Shown piece by piece: positions 16,247 through 23,797 of a stretch of 64,000 bases of DNA (the stretch's first letter is position 1; every line of letters begins with the position of its first letter). A program made the position numbers and the translations under genes. This DNA is from Streptomyces sp. yr375. Lineage in GTDB: Bacteria > Actinomycetota > Actinomycetes > Streptomycetales > Streptomycetaceae. The DNA lies in the NCBI RefSeq assembly GCF_900110755.1, contig NZ_FOFF01000013.1, positions 1-64,000 of the forward strand, given 5' to 3'. The notes beneath the pieces were generated by a model, which was given only the letters and a program-made list of their open reading frames with translations, did not search any database and had not been told where the DNA came from.

Positions 16247-17206
16247 ATGGTGTTCAAACGGCTGCTCGGGGCGATCGGCGTAGGCGGCCCCTCGGTGGAC
16301 ACGGTGCTCGACGGCGGGGCGGTGCTGCCCGGCGGGGCGCTGTCGGGTGAGGTCCGCCTCCGGGGCGGCGGTGCGGCCGTGGAGATCGAGGCGATCGGCC
16401 TGGAGCTGATCGCGCGCGTCGAGGCGGAGCACGAGGAGGGCGAGAGCGAGGGCAGCGTCGTCTTCGAGCGGTATGTGGTCGGGGGCGGCTTCCGGCTCGA
16501 CGCGGAAGAGGAGCGCAGCGTCCCGTTCACAATCACGGTGCCCTGGGAGACGCCGGTCACCGAGCTGTACGGGCAGCCGCTGGGCGTCGTCCTGGGGCTG
16601 CGCACCGAGCTGGCGGTGGCCGGCGCCCGCGACCGGGGCGACCTCGACCCGGTCGCCGTCCGTCCGCTGCCCGTGCAGGAGGCGGTGCTCGAAGCGCTCG
16701 GGCAGCTCGGGTTCGGCTTCCACTCCGCCGACCTGGAGTACGGCCGCATCGGCGGCACCGGGCAACGGCTGCCGTTCTACCAGGAGATCGAGCTCACCCC
16801 TCCCCCGCGGTACGCGCACGCGGTGACCGAGATCGAGCTGACCTTCCTCGCCACTCCGTCCGACCTGGAGGTCGTGCTCGAGGCCGACAAGCGCGGCGGC
16901 CACGACGCGCTGACCCGCTTCACGGTGCGGCATGAGGACGCCCCCGTCCTGGACTGGAACAGCGAGGTCGACGGCTGGATCCGCCGCCTCACCGAACACC
17001 GCGAGGCATACGGCGCACAGTCCTACGTCCACTCCACTCCGCACTCCGAGCACGGTTCCGGCATGGGCATGGGCGCGGCAGTCGCCGCGGGCGCGGCCGG
17101 CCTGGCCGTGGGGGTCGTCGGCGGGATGGTAGCGGCCGAAGTGGTCGACGAGATCGGTGACTTCTTCGAGGACGAGGACCAGGAGGAGTCGGGCGAGGAA
17201 GACTGA
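16247..17206 (+). CDS. Spo0M-type sporulation control protein
   Basis: A 319-residue cytoplasmic protein with the arrestin-like double beta-sandwich of the Spo0M family (about 1-235), recognised by the start MVFKRLLGAIGVGGPSVDTV, the VPFTITVPWETPVTEL run and the LPFYQEIELTPP segment. The C-terminal 60 residues are unusual: a Gly/Ala/Met-rich hydrophobic run (about 270-295) and then a very acidic tail, so it may touch membranes. Spo0M of Bacillus influences sporulation; the Streptomyces role is not settled. The ATG follows a GAAGGAG site at slightly long spacing. Confidence 0.9.
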   Translation: MVFKRLLGAIGVGGPSVDTVLDGGAVLPGGALSGEVRLRGGGAAVEIEAIGLELIARVEAEHEEGESEGSVVFERYVVGGGFRLDAEEERSVPFTITVPWETPVTELYGQPLGVVLGLRTELAVAGARDRGDLDPVAVRPLPVQEAVLEALGQLGFGFHSADLEYGRIGGTGQRLPFYQEIELTPPPRYAHAVTEIELTFLATPSDLEVVLEADKRGGHDALTRFTVRHEDAPVLDWNSEVDGWIRRLTEHREAYGAQSYVHSTPHSEHGSGMGMGAAVAAGAAGLAVGVVGGMVAAEVVDEIGDFFEDEDQEESGEED

Positions 17207-17761
17207 GACTGGGGTAGGAGTGAGGCGCCGGGGGGACTGAGGTGCGGTAGAGGGACACCTCCCGTGTGGAACTCGCCTCCGGCGGCACGGGCATCATCTC
17301 GGCGTCGGCGAACCGGCGGCCCGGCGCCGACGCCGAGTTGCTGGCCGCGCTTCAGCGGAACTGCGTTCCGAGGGTGGGCTGCTCTTCCGCACCCCACCCG
17401 CACCCGCACCCAACCGAATTGACCACCAGTCGACCCCCTATTGACGGTCAGTCAATTCGCGTGCGGACGTACACCTTTTCGGCGTCTCGCCGCCCTTCCA
17501 CATCACAATGCGGTGGCGGCATCTCGCGCACGTGGTTGCTCACTTGACTACCAGCGGTCACACACGGTTGGCTCCGAGCCAAAGATGTCTGCCGCCGGGG
17601 CACACCCCTCGCTTCGGCGCCGTTCTCGCCCCGTCCTCCTGCTCTGCCGCCCAGCGAGGTGCCACCCCCCATGACGACTCCCGCCCCGCGCCTCGCCGCC
17701 GGAACTCGCTGACCAGGCAGTTCCCCGCTCCCCCCGCCCCGCTGATCACCCTAGGACGACT
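17207..17761. other. Intergenic region upstream of the first conservon
   Basis: A 555-base gap with no convincing gene. Two TTGAC-like boxes occur near 17419 and 17441. The second is part of an inverted repeat with arms attgac (17440-17445) and gtcaat (17451-17456) around a 5-base centre, a possible regulator site for the conservon promoter. The last 100 bases are C-rich and probably the mRNA leader. Confidence 0.4.
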
Positions 17762-20398
17762 ATGTCTCCACGGACAGGTGCCCGGCGCCGCCGTCTCGGC
17801 TCCATACGTCTCTCCCTGATCCTCCTGGCGCTGGTGCCCAGCATCACCCTCACCGCCATGTGGGGTGTGACGACGACCCAGATGTTCTCGGAGGGGCTGC
17901 GGCTGCGCGCGCAGACCGAACTGAGCCGGTCGACCGGCGCCATGGGCACCGAGGCGACGCTCGCACTGCAACGGGAACGCAGCCTGTCGGCCGTGTGGCT
18001 GTCCACGCCGGACGGCTCCCGGGCCGCGCTGGAGGCACAGCGCAAGAAGACGGACGCGGCGGTCGCCAAGCTGGCCGCCCGGGGGGACGACATCAAGCGG
18101 GCGCCCGCCCGGGTCAAGGACCGGCTGTACTCGGTCGTCGCGTCCGTGGGCAGCCTGGAGTACTACCGGGGCCAGGTCGACGATCCCACCGACATCACCC
18201 CCGCCCAGGCGCTCGACCAGTACACCTCGATCATCGACGACCAGATCCACGCCTTCCAGGAGCTGTCCCAGGTCGACGACGGCGACCTCACCTCGCAGGC
18301 CGGCCCGCTCGTCGCCCTGGAACACGCGGCCGAACTGGTCTCCGAGGAGGACCTGCAACTCACCCTGGCCGGGCCGAAGCAGCGGATGACCGAGGAGGAG
18401 TGGGCCGCGTTCGCGCAGTTGGTGAACACCCGCCGCTGGCTCGTGCAGGACCAGATCGTCCCCCTGCTCGACGGCCCCGGGAAGACCCAGACCGAGAAGA
18501 TCCTCACGAGCTACCAGTGGCAGATCCTGGAGTCCATCGAGGACAAGGTGCTCGCGGCGCGGGCGACGCCGAGCGACAACGGTGACATCGTGCTGCCGGA
18601 CGTGCAGAAGGAGTGGCGCTCCGCGCTCATCGACGTCTCCGACCAGTACGCGGGGCTCATCCTTCAGCAGACCGGCACCCTGCTCCAGCACAGCGCGGAC
18701 AACGCGCGCGAACTGCTCATCAAGGCCGCCTCCCTGAGCGCCGGCGGTCTCGTCGCCCTGCTGCTGTGCATCGGCATGTCCTGGCGGATCACCCGCTCGC
18801 TGTCCCGGCGGCTGCGCGGGCTGCGGATGGCCACGCTGAGCCTGGCGCACGAACGGCTCCCGGACGTGGTCTCCCGGCTGGACCGCGGGGAGACCGTCGA
18901 CGTCGACTCGGCGGCCCCGCAACTGGACTACGGCAGCGACGAACTCGGCCAGGTGGCCTCGGCGTTCAACACCGCGCAGCGCACCGCCGTGCACACCGCG
19001 GTCGAACTCGCCGACACCCGGCGCGGGTTCCAGAAGGTCATCCTCGGCATCGCCCTGCAGAGCCAGAACCTGGTCAACCTCCAGCTCAGCAAGCTCGACT
19101 CGCTGGAACGCCGGCACCAGGACCCCGACGTCCTGAGCGGCCTGTACGAACTGGACTCCACGGCAAGCCAGTTGCGCCGCTACGAGGAGAACCTCGTCAT
19201 CATCAGCGGCGGCCGGCCGGGGCGTAGCTGGTCGGAGCCGGTGGGGCTGGTCGACATTCTACGCAGCGCCGTCGGGGAGGTCGCCGAGTACCAGCGGGTG
19301 GAGGTGCACACGGAGGAGGAGGTGTGCATAGCGCCGCCCGCCGTGGCCGACGTGATCCATCTGCTCGCCGAGCTGATCGACAACGCGACCTCCTACTCGC
19401 CGGCGCCCAGTCCGGTCGGGGTGCGGGCCGCGCTGGTGGCCCGGGGGCTGGCGATCGAGGTCGAGGACCGGGGCCTCGGCCTGTCCGGCGACGACTACGT
19501 CTCGTTCAACGCGCAGTTGGCGGTCGCTCCGAAGTTCGACGTGGTGGCGCTCGCCGACGACCTGCGGCTGGGCATGTTCGTGATCGCCCGGCTCGCGACC
19601 CGGCACGGCATCTCCGTCACCCTGCGCCCCTCGCCGTACGGCGGCACCACCGCCATCGTCCTGGTCCCGCACGACATCGTGGTCCGCGAGGCCCCCGGCT
19701 CCGAAACCCCGGCGGCCGACGCAGGACGCGTACCGGTGACCACCGGATTTCGGACCGCCCAGACCGTGACCGGCCCCCGGGAGCGCGAGCACGGACCGGA
19801 ACAACGCCCGGAGCACAGCAGGTCCGCCCCCGAACGCGACCAGCCGGCCGCCCCGTCCCCGTCCCCGGCCTCGCCCTCCCCGGCGGGCGGTAGGTCCTCG
19901 GCGAGCCCCGCCCCGCTCCCGAGGCGTACGACGAAGTCGGCGGCGCAGGCTCGCGGAGTCGGTCACGGGGCGGCGACGGTCCGGGCCACGGGCCCGACCA
20001 CCCGCGCCGCCGGCCTCGCCCCGCTGCCCCGCCGGGTCCCGCAGACCAGCCTCGCCACCGAGTTGCGCGAGGAATCCGCGTCCGCAGCGGCCGCCGAGGG
20101 AGACGGTTTCCCGGACGACGACTTCAACGCGGAGCGTGCGGCCTCTTCCCTCGCCGGGTTCCAGCGCGGCACGCTGCGGGCACAGACCGACACCGACACC
20201 GACACCGACCCCTTCGGCTCCGGCACCGACACTTTCGGCACCGACGGCTTCGGCTCCGCCGCCGACGGCTTCCGCTCCGACGTGTCGCTGTCCGGACCGC
20301 AGGACACGTCCGCCGAGGAGGCAGCCCCCGGACCGCCGGTCACCGCCGCCGGCGCCGCCCAGAGCCCCACCCCGCAACCCCCCACCGACCGCTCATGA
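17762..20398 (+). CDS. cvnA: Conservon sensor-kinase-like protein CvnA (first copy)
   Basis: An 878-residue membrane protein and first gene of a conservon, a four-gene module unique to actinomycetes that resembles eukaryotic G-protein-coupled signalling. One helix (about 17-40), an extracellular nitrate/nitrite-sensing-type domain (about 40-325) and a second helix (about 326-345) are followed by a HAMP-like linker, a dimerisation region and an ATPase domain with ELIDNATSYSP and EDRGLGLSGDD. The dimerisation motif reads LYELDSTASQLRRYEENL; the His present there in the second copy is missing. The tail after residue 640 is disordered, with an Asp/Thr run. The stop overlaps cvnB by 4 bases. Confidence 0.92.
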   Translation: MSPRTGARRRRLGSIRLSLILLALVPSITLTAMWGVTTTQMFSEGLRLRAQTELSRSTGAMGTEATLALQRERSLSAVWLSTPDGSRAALEAQRKKTDAAVAKLAARGDDIKRAPARVKDRLYSVVASVGSLEYYRGQVDDPTDITPAQALDQYTSIIDDQIHAFQELSQVDDGDLTSQAGPLVALEHAAELVSEEDLQLTLAGPKQRMTEEEWAAFAQLVNTRRWLVQDQIVPLLDGPGKTQTEKILTSYQWQILESIEDKVLAARATPSDNGDIVLPDVQKEWRSALIDVSDQYAGLILQQTGTLLQHSADNARELLIKAASLSAGGLVALLLCIGMSWRITRSLSRRLRGLRMATLSLAHERLPDVVSRLDRGETVDVDSAAPQLDYGSDELGQVASAFNTAQRTAVHTAVELADTRRGFQKVILGIALQSQNLVNLQLSKLDSLERRHQDPDVLSGLYELDSTASQLRRYEENLVIISGGRPGRSWSEPVGLVDILRSAVGEVAEYQRVEVHTEEEVCIAPPAVADVIHLLAELIDNATSYSPAPSPVGVRAALVARGLAIEVEDRGLGLSGDDYVSFNAQLAVAPKFDVVALADDLRLGMFVIARLATRHGISVTLRPSPYGGTTAIVLVPHDIVVREAPGSETPAADAGRVPVTTGFRTAQTVTGPREREHGPEQRPEHSRSAPERDQPAAPSPSPASPSPAGGRSSASPAPLPRRTTKSAAQARGVGHGAATVRATGPTTRAAGLAPLPRRVPQTSLATELREESASAAAAEGDGFPDDDFNAERAASSLAGFQRGTLRAQTDTDTDTDPFGSGTDTFGTDGFGSAADGFRSDVSLSGPQDTSAEEAAPGPPVTAAGAAQSPTPQPPTDRS

Positions 20399-20844
20399 AG
20401 GACAACCCGATGACACACTCCATCCCCGGCACGAACACCCAGCTCGACCAGTTGCTCACCGGTCTCGTGGACCGGGTCGCGGACGTGAACCAGGCCGTCG
20501 TCCTCTCCGAGGACGGGCTGGTGGTCAGCAAGTCCACCGGCTTCCTGCGGGAGGACGCCGAGCGGCTGGCGGCGACCGCGTCCGGCCTGATGAGCCTCAG
20601 CAAGGGCGTCAGCATGGACTTCCGCGGCGGCCCGGTGCGCCAGGCCCTCATCGAGATGGCCAACACCTACCTGATCCTGACCTCGGCCGGCCCGGGGGCC
20701 CACCTCGTCGTGCTGGCCGGGAAGAACGCGGACGTCGGCGTGGTGGCGTACCAGATGAACATGCTGGTGAAGAAGATCGGCGAGCACCTCAGCGCGGCAC
20801 CGCGGGCCCATGTCGGTCCCGCCGTCCGCACCAACGGCGGGTGA
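20395..20844 (+). CDS. cvnB: Conservon roadblock/LC7 protein CvnB (first copy)
   Basis: A 149-residue roadblock/LC7 domain protein related to MglB-type GTPase-activating partners. The fold is recognised by LDQLLTGLVDRVADVNQAVV, SEDGLVVS and the SGLMSLSKGV helix. In conservons it binds CvnA and is thought to control the GTPase CvnD. The ATG at 20395 overlaps the cvnA stop (ATGA); a second ATG at 20410 is also possible and would shorten it by five residues. It lies one base before the preferred GTG start of cvnC. Confidence 0.92.
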   Translation: MKDNPMTHSIPGTNTQLDQLLTGLVDRVADVNQAVVLSEDGLVVSKSTGFLREDAERLAATASGLMSLSKGVSMDFRGGPVRQALIEMANTYLILTSAGPGAHLVVLAGKNADVGVVAYQMNMLVKKIGEHLSAAPRAHVGPAVRTNGG

Positions 20845-20845
20845 G

Positions 20846-21202
20846 GTGAGCGTAGGCGACGAAGCGGGCCGGCTCGTCAGGCCGTTCACCCTCACCGGTG
20901 GCCGGACCCGGCCCAGCCGCGCCGACTTCACGCTCATCACGACGGTGACCGCGGTCGACCCGCCGCCCCCGCGGGTCGCCCGGCCGCAGCCGGAACGCGC
21001 CCGCATCCTGCGGATGTGCGCCCGGCCGCTCGCCGTGGCGGAACTCGCGGCCCACCTCGACCTGCCGGTGAGCGTGGTCGTCATCATGCTCTGCGACCTG
21101 CTGGAGGCGGGGCTGATCACGGCCCGGCCGCCCCGTCCCGTCAGCCGCGCCGGGGACCTGGACCTGCTGCAGAAAGTGAGGGACGGCCTTGGCCGGATCT
21201 GA
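20846..21202 (+). CDS. cvnC: Conservon DUF742 protein CvnC (first copy)
   Basis: A 118-residue DUF742 protein, the third conservon member. It starts with the typical RLVRPFTLTGGRT, and a winged-helix-like C-terminal half follows (RILRMCARPLAVAELAAHL, then VVIMLCDLLEAGLI). I prefer the GTG at 20846, one base after the cvnB stop, over a longer frame beginning inside cvnB. The biochemical role of CvnC is not known; it is thought to belong to the membrane-bound complex with CvnA, B and D. Confidence 0.9.
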   Translation: MSVGDEAGRLVRPFTLTGGRTRPSRADFTLITTVTAVDPPPPRVARPQPERARILRMCARPLAVAELAAHLDLPVSVVVIMLCDLLEAGLITARPPRPVSRAGDLDLLQKVRDGLGRI

Positions 21203-21788
21203 TCCCACCACTCAGGCACCCGACACCGTGAAGATCCTCATCGCGGGCGGTTTCGGCGTCGGCAAGACCACCATGGTCGGGTCGGTCAGCGAGATCGCGC
21301 CGCTGCGCACGGAGGAGCCGCTGACCATCGCCGGGCTGGAGGTGGACGATCTGAAGGGCATCGAGGAGAAACGGTCCACCACCGTGGCCCTCGACTTCGG
21401 ACGGATCACCATCAGCGCCGACCTGGTGCTGTATCTCTTCGGCACGCCCGGCCAGCAGCGGTTCTGGTTCATGTGGAACGACCTGGCGGTCGGCGCGCTG
21501 GGGGCGGTGGTCCTCATCGACGTGCGCAGACCGGAGTCCAGCTTCGCCGCGATCGACTTCTTCGAGCGCCGGGGCATCCCCTTCGTCGTCGCCGTGAACG
21601 GCTTCGACGGGTCGCATCCCTATCCGACGGAGGAGATCAGGGAGTCGCTGACGCTGCCGCCGCACGTTCCCGTGCTGTTGTGCGACGCGCGGGAACGGGA
21701 GTCGTGCCGGGACGTGCTGATCGCCCTGATCGACCGGCTGATCGACGACGCCGACGAGATGGGCCGCCACCCGAGCCCGGCCCACTGA
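21189..21788 (+). CDS. cvnD: Conservon small GTPase CvnD (first copy)
   Basis: A 199-residue Ras-like GTPase. Walker A/G1 is GGFGVGKTT (about 19-27), G3 is FGTPGQQRF and the G4-like site is VNGFDG. The TTG start at 21189 lies 14 bases inside cvnC, an overlap larger than the usual 4, which supports tight coupling. In the conservon model CvnD is released from the membrane complex in its GTP form to signal inside the cell; the downstream target is unknown. It converges on an ankyrin gene with 13 bases between. Confidence 0.93.
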   Translation: MAGSDPTTQAPDTVKILIAGGFGVGKTTMVGSVSEIAPLRTEEPLTIAGLEVDDLKGIEEKRSTTVALDFGRITISADLVLYLFGTPGQQRFWFMWNDLAVGALGAVVLIDVRRPESSFAAIDFFERRGIPFVVAVNGFDGSHPYPTEEIRESLTLPPHVPVLLCDARERESCRDVLIALIDRLIDDADEMGRHPSPAH

Positions 21789-21826
21789 CTGCGCGGCATC
21801 GTCAGCGGGCTCCCGTCGCGCGCAGT
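21788..21826. terminator. Possible hairpin between cvnD and the ankyrin gene
   Basis: Eight-base arms ACTGCGCG (21788-21795) and CGCGCAGT (21819-21826) flank a 23-base loop and overlap the stop codons of the two convergent genes. No T tract follows. It may be a bidirectional terminator, but the long loop weakens the case. Confidence 0.3.
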
Positions 21827-22218
21827 GCGTCGGCGGTCTCCGGGTGGGGTCCGGCGGTCGCCCACTCCAGCGGCGTCCGCCCGGTGCCGTGGTCCTCCCG
21901 GAGACCGGGGTCGGCGCCGTGGGCGAGGAGGGTGCGGACCGTCTCGGTGTGGCCCCAACAGGCCGCCGCGCACAGGGGTGTTCCCTCCGCGCCGGGGCCG
22001 GCGCTCTCGGCGTCGGGTGGCGCACCGGCCGCCAGCAGGCTGCGAGCGGTGTCGGCGGAGCCCTGAACGCAGGCCGCGTACAACGGAGTCGTGCCGTCGG
22101 CGTCGGCTGCCGACGGGTCCGCGCCGGCCCGCAGCAGCCGGTCGACCTCGGGAGCCGCCCCGGACATCGCCGCCGCCGTCAGACGCTTCGTCAGTTTCTT
22201 CCGCCGACGTCGGTTCAC
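21802..22218 (-). CDS. Ankyrin repeat protein
   Basis: A 138-residue cytoplasmic protein. A basic N-terminus (NRRRRKKLTKRL) is followed by about four ankyrin repeats spanning almost the whole chain, seen as DRLLRAGADPSAADADGTTPLYAAC, SLLAAGAPPDAE, GTPLCAAACWGHTETVRTLLAHGADP and GRTPLEWA. Such proteins bind other proteins; the partner is unknown. I chose the GTG at 22216-22218 because the sequence further upstream is not protein-like. It lies between conservon one and the betaine binding protein gene, transcribed leftward. Confidence 0.8.
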   Translation of the reverse strand: MNRRRRKKLTKRLTAAAMSGAAPEVDRLLRAGADPSAADADGTTPLYAACVQGSADTARSLLAAGAPPDAESAGPGAEGTPLCAAACWGHTETVRTLLAHGADPGLREDHGTGRTPLEWATAGPHPETADALRATGAR

Positions 22219-22340
22219 GTTCCGCCCCCGTCGTGGTTCACGGTCGCCGAGACCGACAACCCGCGCACGGTCACCGCGACCGGCCGCTCCCCGCGCACCG
22301 CCGACGAGCGCGATCAACTCGCCGACGGCGTCAGCCACTT

Positions 22341-22390
22341 CGGGCCGGGTGGTGTCAGGTCGGGCCGGATGGTGTCAGGTCGGGCCGGGG
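22341..22390. repeat. 20-bp tandem repeat
   Basis: Two full copies of cgggccgg(g/a)tggtgtcaggt (22341-22360, 22361-22380) and half a third (22381-22390) lie just past the stop of the binding-protein gene. They may arise from slippage; I see no hairpin across them. Confidence 0.85.
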
Positions 22391-22393
22391 ACC

Positions 22394-23356
22394 TCAGGCG
22401 CCCAGGCCGGCCGACTTGAGCCAGGCCTTGGCGACGTCCAGCGGGTCCTTGCTCTCCAACTGCACCTGGGAGTCGAGGTCGAGCAGGGTCTTGGTGTCGA
22501 GCTTGGCGGAGACGGCGTTGAGCGCGGCGACGCCCTCCTGGGAGAGCCCGCTCTTGTAGACCAGCGGCGTCACGTTCGCGAATCCGAAGAGGTTCTTCGG
22601 GTCCTGGAGGACGACGAACTTCTCCTTGACGATCGTCGGGTCCGTGGTGAAGAGGTCCGCGGCCTGCACGGTGTTCTTCTTCAGCGCGGCCTGGGTGAGC
22701 GGGCCGCCGGCGTCGAGGGCCTTGAAGGACTTGAACGTCAGCCCGTACTCCGACTTCAGACCGAGCAGGCCCTGCTGGCGGGTCTGGAACTCGGGCGAAC
22801 CGCCGAGGACCAGCTCCGGCGCGACGTCCTTGAGGTCGGCGAGCGTGGACGTGGCCGTGAGGTTGTACTTCTTCGCGGTCTCCGCGTTGAGCGTGACGGA
22901 GTCCTTGTCCTCGGCGGGCGACGACTCGAGCAGCGTCAGCTTGGAGTCGAGCTTGGCCTTCGCCGCGGCGTTCACGGTCGCGAGCGAGGTCTGCGTGGCC
23001 TTGGCGTCCAGGTAGGCCAGCAGCGAGCCGTTGTACTCCGGCAGGACGGTGATGGAACCGTTCTTCAGCAGACCGTAGGTGGTCTCGCGGCTGCCGATGT
23101 TGGGCTTGTAGGACACCTTGATGCCCTTGGCCTTCAGGGCCTCGCCGTAGATGTCGGCGAGCAGGATGCTCTCGGCGAAGTTGTTGGAACCGACGATCAC
23201 CGTGTCGCCGGCCGCCTTGTCGCCGGCGAGCGGGTTGTCGGAGCTGTCGGACGAGGAGGAACACCCCGCCAGCAGGGTTGTCATCGCGGCGAGGGCGACG
23301 ACCGCCGCACCGGGGTGGTTCCTGATGGACCTGCTGCTGCGCGAGTTGGAAGTCAC
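22394..23356 (-). CDS. Glycine betaine/choline-type ABC transporter binding lipoprotein
   Basis: A 320-residue lipoprotein. The signal sequence ends in a lipobox LLAGC followed by SSSSDSSD. The mature part is a type II binding domain of the OpuAC/OsmX family, seen in VIVGSNNFAESILLADIYGEAL, GSITVLPEYNGSLLAYL and LVYKSGLSQEG. The role would be to capture glycine betaine, choline or a similar osmoprotectant for the permeases at 28172-29559. The GTG at 23354-23356 is chosen because the signal peptide starts there. It is separated from the probable partner permease and ATPase genes by a whole conservon on the other strand. An array of 11-base direct repeats lies about 130 bases upstream. Confidence 0.9.
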   Translation of the reverse strand: MTSNSRSSRSIRNHPGAAVVALAAMTTLLAGCSSSSDSSDNPLAGDKAAGDTVIVGSNNFAESILLADIYGEALKAKGIKVSYKPNIGSRETTYGLLKNGSITVLPEYNGSLLAYLDAKATQTSLATVNAAAKAKLDSKLTLLESSPAEDKDSVTLNAETAKKYNLTATSTLADLKDVAPELVLGGSPEFQTRQQGLLGLKSEYGLTFKSFKALDAGGPLTQAALKKNTVQAADLFTTDPTIVKEKFVVLQDPKNLFGFANVTPLVYKSGLSQEGVAALNAVSAKLDTKTLLDLDSQVQLESKDPLDVAKAWLKSAGLGA

Positions 23357-23480
23357 TGTTCCCGTTCCGGGCTGTGGGGTCGATAAGAGCTCAAACACTG
23401 TGGCCTGATCCAATCCACCGGCTTCTTGGTCAGTCAAGAGCAGCCGGGTTACCGATTGGCTTCGATCCGTGATCACTTGC

Positions 23481-23513
23481 ATTCGGATCGCGTTCGGATC
23501 GCGTCCGGATCGG
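23481..23513. promoter_or_regulatory. Three 11-bp direct repeats upstream of the betaine binding protein gene
   Basis: attcggatcgc, gttcggatcgc and gtccggatcgg follow one another with no gap at an exact 11-base period, one helical turn. Tandem 11-base repeats are a usual layout for sites of OmpR-family response regulators. The site lies 125-157 bases before the start of the leftward gene. The regulator is unknown. Confidence 0.5.
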
Positions 23514-23707
23514 GAGACCACCTGTGTACCCCTCCCGAGGCCCCCGGAAGGCCGTAGTACACGGCTTCGTAATGGATTCTTGACGTAGGGCCGCGCTGTC
23601 GGCCGTTCGAATAGACGGTAGTGTCGCCAAAGTTGGCGTCAGCCACAGCAGTCGGCGTCGGCCACAGCGGTGTGCGGGGGTCGCCTTCGTATCGATCACA
23701 GTCGATT

Positions 23708-23729
23708 CACATTCGGATCACATTCGGAC
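23708..23729. promoter_or_regulatory. Two 11-bp direct repeats upstream of the second cvnA
   Basis: cacattcggat and cacattcggac are adjacent copies at an 11-base period, sharing the TTCGGA core of the cluster at 23481-23513. They lie about 70-90 bases before the GTG of the second cvnA, so one factor may control both divergent units. Confidence 0.5.
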
Positions 23730-23797
23730 ACGCGCGTGCGGCAGGTCGGCACGCACCACCCCTTGCACGCCTGCAACACCCCCTTGAAGGAGGCCCG

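Larger units (their letters stand above)
23357..23797. other. Divergent regulatory region between binding-protein and second cvnA genes
   Basis: A 441-base gap with no convincing gene. It contains two separate clusters of 11-base direct repeats and an imperfect direct repeat ggcgtc(a/g)gccacagc(a/g)g near 23635-23670. It is richer in A and T than the surrounding coding sequence, as expected of a two-way promoter region. Confidence 0.55.
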
